Source of the DNA: Kribbella aluminosa
GTDB taxonomy: Bacteria > Actinomycetota > Actinomycetes > Propionibacteriales > Kribbellaceae
DNA: 64,000 nucleotides
Direction of reading: 5' to 3'
Assembly: GCF_017876295.1 (NCBI RefSeq)
Contig: NZ_JAGINT010000002.1
Coordinates: 2,666,001 to 2,730,000, forward strand
The notes under the pieces are model-generated. The model was not told the DNA's origin. It worked only from the letters and a program-made list of their open reading frames with translations, and made no database searches. A program made the position numbers and the translations under genes. The stretch's first letter is position 1, and each line of letters begins with the position of its first letter. Shown here in pieces: positions 60,007 through 64,000 of the stretch.

Positions 60007-60963
60007 GTGCCGACCCCAATCCTTGATCTGTCATTGCCTCGGCCGGACGAACAGAAGAAGCCGCGGCCGTCCGAGAAGCCAGCAGGCCGGCGCGGCCGCA
60101 ACCTCGATGCCGTGACGGCCGCCGCCTTTCTGACGCCGGGAATGCTGGCGTTCGCGCTCTTCGTGATCCTCCCGGCCGTGGGCGGCCTGGTTCTGACCTT
60201 CTTCCAATGGGATCTCTTCGGTACGCCGAAATGGGTCGGGCTCGCGAACGTCAGCCGCCTGTTCGGTGACGCGGACATGTGGCACGCGCTCGGGGTCACC
60301 GCGCTGTTCGTTCTGATGGGCGTCGTACCGACGATCCTGATCGGCTTCGTCCTGGCCGTTCTCGTCAATACGAAGATGCCGGGCGTCGGAGTCGTCCGGG
60401 TGTTCTACTTCGCGCCGATGATCGCCTCCGCCGCCGTCTCGGCGCTCATCTGGGTCAACCTGTACAACTCGACCGGGCTCGTCAACCAGGTGCTCGCCTG
60501 GGCCGGAATCAGCGGACCGAACTGGCTCTCCGATCTGACCTGGGCACGCCCCGCGCTGGTGGTGATGATGATCTGGTCGGGTCTCCCGCTCGTCATCATC
60601 CTGTACCTTGCCGGCCTCCAGCGGGTATCCGAGGACATCTATGCGGCGGCAGCTCTCGACGGCGCGAGCAAGTGGCGGCAGATCTGGTCGATGACCTGGC
60701 CGAACGTCTGGGGCACGACCCTGCTCATCGCCGTCCTCGAGACGGTTGGCTTTGTCAGCGGGTCGTTCGAGGTCGCGCTCATCATGACCGACGGAGGACC
60801 GCTCGGCACCACGCAGTCGCTCGCGCTCTATGCGTACAAGGTCGCCTTCTCCGAGCGCGACATCGGCTATGCGAGCGCTCTGTCGCTGTTCCAACTCGTC
60901 CTCATGATGGCGGTCGTGCTGCTCGTGCGCGTGATCGTACGATTCCGAAAGGAGCGCAGCTGA
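60007..60963 (+). CDS. Sugar ABC transporter permease, MalF-type
   Basis: 318-residue inner-membrane permease with six helices. The EAA loop, AAALDGASKWRQIWSMTWPN, which contacts the ATPase, is near the C terminus; the family opening AAFLTPGMLAFALFVILPAV is present. GTG at 60007 has GGAGG five bases ahead, so the ATG at 59944 inside the hairpin is rejected. Stop overlaps the next start (TGATG). Confidence 0.9.
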   Translation: MPTPILDLSLPRPDEQKKPRPSEKPAGRRGRNLDAVTAAAFLTPGMLAFALFVILPAVGGLVLTFFQWDLFGTPKWVGLANVSRLFGDADMWHALGVTALFVLMGVVPTILIGFVLAVLVNTKMPGVGVVRVFYFAPMIASAAVSALIWVNLYNSTGLVNQVLAWAGISGPNWLSDLTWARPALVVMMIWSGLPLVIILYLAGLQRVSEDIYAAAALDGASKWRQIWSMTWPNVWGTTLLIAVLETVGFVSGSFEVALIMTDGGPLGTTQSLALYAYKVAFSERDIGYASALSLFQLVLMMAVVLLVRVIVRFRKERS

Positions 60964-61790
60964 TGCGTACTTCTCGTCGTCACAGCGTCGTCCGTTACGT
61001 GGCGATCGTGGTCGGCGCGCTGGCGATGGCGACGCCGCTGCTGTTCATGGTCTCCAGCTCGCTCAAGTCCGGCGCGGAGGTCAACGCCTTCCCTCCGAAG
61101 CTCCTGCCCGAGACACCGATCTGGCAGAACTTCGTCGAGGCCTGGAGGTATCTGACGCCACAAGTGATCGCCAACACCTTCATCTTCAGTCTGGGCATCA
61201 TCGGTCTCCAGCTGCTGCTCGCGCTGCCCGCCGCCTTCGCCCTCGCGAAGATACCGTTCAAGTGGTCGGCAGCGGTGCTGGCCGTTCTCGTTGTGCCGAT
61301 GTTCGTCCCGGGCAACCTCACGCTGATTCCGCTCTTCGTCATCACCTTCCAGCTCGGCTGGCTGAATACGTATGCCGGCCTGATCGTCCCGATGGCGGGC
61401 CAATGCGCGTTTGCGATCCTGCTCTTCCGGCAGTTCTTCGCAAGCCTGCCGGCCGGTCTCATCGAGGCGGCGCGGATCGACGGCGCAGGCTGGGGTCGCG
61501 TGCTGACGTCGATTGCCCTTCCGCTGGCGCGACCCGCACTCGCCACCTTCTGCTCGATCAGCTTCCTGACGGCGTGGAACATGTACATCTGGCCGCAGGT
61601 CATCGCTCCGAACCCGGCCAATCGGGTGATCAACGTCGCCCTCGCGCCACTGGCGGGTGGCCAGAACTCGACCGTCTCACCGGCTGTCGGTCTAGCCGGC
61701 GGGGTGATCGCCATGCTGCCCGTGCTTGTCGTGTTCATCGTGTTCCAGAAGTGGTACCTGAGGGGCGTCGTCGGAACGGGCCTCGAATAG
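60963..61790 (+). CDS. Sugar ABC transporter permease, MalG-type
   Basis: 275-residue permease with six helices: IVVGALAMATPLLFMVSSSL first helix and the EAA motif EAARIDGAGWGRVLTSIALP. Partner of the upstream permease (overlap at 60963). No ATPase gene follows; CUT1 transporters of actinobacteria usually share a common MsiK-type ATPase encoded elsewhere. The operon ends here; a small dyad (GCCCT-GCAGG-AGGGC) in the 61791-61866 gap may terminate it. Confidence 0.9.
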   Translation: MRTSRRHSVVRYVAIVVGALAMATPLLFMVSSSLKSGAEVNAFPPKLLPETPIWQNFVEAWRYLTPQVIANTFIFSLGIIGLQLLLALPAAFALAKIPFKWSAAVLAVLVVPMFVPGNLTLIPLFVITFQLGWLNTYAGLIVPMAGQCAFAILLFRQFFASLPAGLIEAARIDGAGWGRVLTSIALPLARPALATFCSISFLTAWNMYIWPQVIAPNPANRVINVALAPLAGGQNSTVSPAVGLAGGVIAMLPVLVVFIVFQKWYLRGVVGTGLE

Positions 61791-61866
61791 AACGACCTGT
61801 CTGAACGCGGTGCGCTGACGGATGCCCTGCAGGAGGGCACCGCTCAGCTCGGAATTTCGAGGCGCG

Positions 61867-62754
61867 TCATGGCGTGTCAATGCGTCCGGTGAACTCGATC
61901 ATTGATTTGGCCAGTTCTTCGGGAGCCTCCATAGCGGCGTAGTGGCCGACGCCTTCGAGAGATATCGAGCTCACTTCGCTCGCCGCGGCCTGGGTCATGG
62001 TGGTCAGGGTGAAGGAGCCTGCGCGTGCCCCGACCGCGAGAACGGGCACATTCAGCCCGGGAGTGCGGGCGAGGGCCCTGATCTCGGAGCCCTCGCGCAG
62101 CATCGACTGGTAGAGGCCGATCGCTCCGCGCCATCCGTCGGGTCGCGCATAGGTGCGGGCGAACTCGTCGACGTCGGCTTCGGTAATCGCTCCCGGAATC
62201 GCACTCAAGGTCGGGAACACGAACTGTCCCAGGAACTGGCGCTCGCGGCCGGTCAGCAGCATCTCGGGGATGCCGGGTGCGGCGAGAACCCCGATGTACC
62301 AGACGCCGCCGTGGGTGATGTCGGCCAGCGCCTCCATTCCGAATCCGGGTAGCCCTGTCTCGATCGCCGTGAGGCTCAGCAGGTCGCGCGGATAGGTGGT
62401 CGCGAGGCGGAACACGCTCGCCCCGCTGATGTCCTGCCCGGTGACATGGACGGGGCCCACGCCGAGCTGCTCAATCAGTTGGTGCAGGTCCTCGGCCGCC
62501 GTCGCGCTGTCGTACGGGCCTGCACCGTTGCCGGAATCCCCGAAGCCGCGGAGGTCGACGGCGAACACTCGGTGGTGAGCGGCGAGCAGCGGGATGAGCT
62601 TGTGGAAGGACCACCAGGTCTCGGGAAACCCGTGGACCAGCAGTATCGGGGTTCCGCCGGTTCCCGCCGCCACGTAGTGCAGCGTGGTTCCGTTCACCTC
62701 GACGCGGTGGTGGGTGATCCCCGGAATCGTTGCACCGGCCGGTGTCACGGTCAT
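61867..62754 (-). CDS. Alpha/beta hydrolase, epoxide-hydrolase/dehalogenase-like
   Basis: 295-residue hydrolase. HGFPETWWSFHKLIPLL holds the oxyanion HG-x-P motif; the nucleophile is Asp108 in GQDISGASVF, as in epoxide hydrolases and haloacetate dehalogenases, and the base is the His in EGVGHYAAMEAP. It hydrolyses epoxides or halogenated compounds probably. Divergent from a MarR gene with a doubled operator between. Confidence 0.87.
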   Translation of the reverse strand: MTVTPAGATIPGITHHRVEVNGTTLHYVAAGTGGTPILLVHGFPETWWSFHKLIPLLAAHHRVFAVDLRGFGDSGNGAGPYDSATAAEDLHQLIEQLGVGPVHVTGQDISGASVFRLATTYPRDLLSLTAIETGLPGFGMEALADITHGGVWYIGVLAAPGIPEMLLTGRERQFLGQFVFPTLSAIPGAITEADVDEFARTYARPDGWRGAIGLYQSMLREGSEIRALARTPGLNVPVLAVGARAGSFTLTTMTQAAASEVSSISLEGVGHYAAMEAPEELAKSMIEFTGRIDTP

Positions 62755-62767
62755 CGTGTCTCCTCAA

Positions 62768-62812
62768 TTAGACAACCTGGTTGCCTAGATGTTAGCCAAC
62801 CTGGTTGTCTAA
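62768..62812. promoter_or_regulatory. Two MarR-type operators
   Basis: Two similar dyads, TTAGACAACCTGGTTGCCTA (62768-62787) and TTAGCCAACCTGGTTGTCTA (62792-62811), each centred on CAACCTGGTTG; together they make one large symmetrical element. They occupy most of the 82-base gap between the hydrolase and MarR starts. Excellent candidate for the MarR protein binding to both promoters. Confidence 0.8.
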
Positions 62813-62836
62813 TTGCAAGTCCCGTACCCTGCTGCC

Positions 62837-63316
62837 ATGTCCCGTTCCGGTGCGGATCTCGCGCTGCTCCTGCTCGGAGGCTTCCGTTCGCTGGTGGACG
62901 ACGCGACCGACGAGCTTGCTCAGCGCGGCTACCAGGACGTACGCCCCGTTCACGACTTCGCCATCCGGGCCATCGCCGCGGGCGCCGATGACGCCACGCG
63001 GCTCGGTCGCCGCTTGTCGGTCTCCAAGCAGGCGGCCGCGAAGACGATCGCGGTCCTGCTGGAACGCGGATACGTGACCCGCGACACCGATCCGCTCGAC
63101 GGCCGCCGCAAGCGTCTCCAGGTCACGGCCCTCGGCTTCGAGGTGCTGCGCCAAGGCGAGGAGATCTTCGACGAGCTGCGCGATCGCTGGGAACGACGGA
63201 TCGGCCCGGCCGAACTCGAGCGCCTTGAAAAGCACCTGGCGATCCTGGTCGGTGCTTCCCCTGTCCGCTTCGACGCGCCCGGCTGGATGACGCGCGACCT
63301 CGGTGAGCCGTCCTAA
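62837..63316 (+). CDS. MarR-family regulator
   Basis: 159-residue winged-helix regulator. Recognition: TRLGRRLSVSKQAAAKTIAV, wing RDTDPLDGRRKRLQVTALG. ATG at 62837 is preferred over a start at 62813, which would overlap the operator. Probably represses itself and the divergent epoxide-hydrolase-like gene. Confidence 0.87.
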   Translation: MSRSGADLALLLLGGFRSLVDDATDELAQRGYQDVRPVHDFAIRAIAAGADDATRLGRRLSVSKQAAAKTIAVLLERGYVTRDTDPLDGRRKRLQVTALGFEVLRQGEEIFDELRDRWERRIGPAELERLEKHLAILVGASPVRFDAPGWMTRDLGEPS

Positions 63317-63338
63317 CGCAGCTCCGGGTCCTCTCCAG

Positions 63339-63978
63339 TCACAGCGCCGGGGATGTCCGATCAGTACGCCGACTGCGAGCGGTGGCGCTCTTCCGGTGAC
63401 GCGAGGCCGCCGTGTCTGCGGTCAGGGTGCGTAGCTCGTGGAGAATGTCCGCTGTGATGTCGGCGAGCGATCGCTGCTCGCCGTCGCGAATCCATTGGGT
63501 GAACGCGATGCCGAAGACGGTGGCGCCGGACTCCGCTGCCAGGGTGGCCGCGAGCTGGTCGACGCCTCGGGCGCCCAGGGCGTCGGCGACCGTCGTGGCA
63601 AGGCCGGCGAGCTTGTGCGACTCGCGTTCGCGCAGTGCGGGGTTCTGCTCGATCACCGATTGCCGGGTGCGGGAGTGCGGCCGCCGCTCGTCCGGGAAGA
63701 GGGGCCGCCGCGGACTGCAGGGCGCAGGCGACGATGTCGATCGGCGATGCGTCTGATGGCGCGGCGTCGACGCCGTCGAGGAACGCGCGGACGAACACGT
63801 CCTGCCCGTGGAACAGGACCTCGCGCTTGTCGCTGAAGTGGCGGAAGAAGGTGCGTTCGGTCAGGCCGACGGACTGGGCGATCTCGGTCGCTGTCGTCTG
63901 CTCGTAGCCGCGGGTCGCGAACAGTTCGAGCGCCGCCTGTTGCAGCCGCTCCGGCGTACCCGGTTCCCAACGCGCCAT
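63339..63978 (-). pseudogene. TetR-family gene with single-base frameshift
   Basis: The N-terminal half (ATG 63978; ERLQQAALELFATRGYEQTT, GLTERTFFRHFSDKREVLFH) and the C-terminal half (VIEQNPALRERESHKLAGLA, ESGATVFGIAFTQWIRDGEQ) of one TetR protein are in different frames. Removing one G of the plus-strand GAGGGG run at about 63698-63703 (C on the coding strand) rejoins them as ...AAALFPDERRPHSRT.... Either a young pseudogene or an assembly error. Confidence 0.8.
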
Positions 63979-64000
63979 GGGACGCAGTGTAGCCATGGCA

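Noticed and set aside
1..64000. CRISPR array, tRNA or rRNA genes
   Set aside because: No regularly spaced repeats; no tRNA-like cloverleaf with a T-loop GTTCGA-type motif in context; no rRNA conserved blocks.

Overview
ORGANISM. The window is very GC-rich, with coding thirds dominated by G/C, frequent GTG starts, four-base ATGA/GTGA stop-start overlaps, several probably leaderless regulators, Tat and lipoprotein exports and dense LacI/TetR/MarR/MerR regulation. This is an actinobacterial chromosome. The codon style (many GTAC/CGTACTG runs) and gene content suggest Kribbella or a relative in Propionibacteriales, but that is inference. I see no rRNA, tRNA, CRISPR array, phage module or intact insertion sequence. 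LAYOUT. 1-5.1 kb: a cut TRIC-type channel and an S-adenosylmethionine methyltransferase, then a Zur-box-preceded zinc ABC transporter operon (binding lipoprotein, ATPase, permease) whose last, overlapping gene is a methylenetetrahydrofolate-reductase-like protein. 5.15-7.1 kb: a cobalamin riboswitch controlling cbtB-cbtA (cobalt uptake) and an overlapping FhuF-type Fe-S protein. 7.1-14.2 kb: a VOC protein, a MerR regulator fused to HEAT repeats with a second HEAT protein behind a perfect MerR-like operator, a CehA/McbA-type metallohydrolase with a small partner, a strongly structured non-coding stretch, and a divergent oxidoreductase/TetR pair. 14.2-21.1 kb: an orphan protein, a flavin monooxygenase, and a LysR-led operon RidA-like, DUF1028, M20 amidohydrolase, aspartase. 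21.1-31.5 kb: an amine-catabolism block with copper amine oxidase, APC permease and amidohydrolase on the minus strand, and TetR regulator, NCS1 permease, aldehyde dehydrogenase and GMC oxidoreductase on the plus strand. 31.5-40.4 kb: an internally deleted PPOX gene, an exported protein, an OmpR-type two-component pair, a PfpI protein divergent from a MocR regulator, a DUF418 membrane protein with a TetR gene, and a Tat-exported phospholipase-C-type enzyme. 40.5-45.3 kb: a decay zone with remnants of a TetR gene, an isochorismatase-like gene, an MFS exporter, a sugar-binding protein, a ferric-reductase-like gene and a class III aminotransferase, surrounding an intact LacI-sugar-kinase pair with three near-identical LacI operators. 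45.4-54.1 kb: a secreted S33 peptidase, a NarL-type two-component pair, MarR/hydrolase divergent genes, two small membrane proteins, and a Rossmann reductase/SDR pair opposite a TetR gene. 54.4-61.8 kb: a rhamnoside-utilisation locus with GH78 rhamnosidase, LacI regulator and CUT1 ABC transporter lacking its own ATPase. 61.9-64 kb: an epoxide-hydrolase-like enzyme divergent from a MarR regulator, and a frameshifted TetR gene. HOW IT WORKS TOGETHER. Metal economy (zinc, cobalt, iron) is grouped at the left. The centre supports use of N-acylated amino acids or amines as carbon and nitrogen sources. The right supports plant-derived rhamnosides. Together this fits a soil or plant-associated saprophyte. 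No feature is a clear new defence or biosynthetic system. The most unusual items are the MerR-HEAT/HEAT pair, the switch-like repeats at 12.2-12.5 kb, the DUF1028 operon and the chimeric decay zone.
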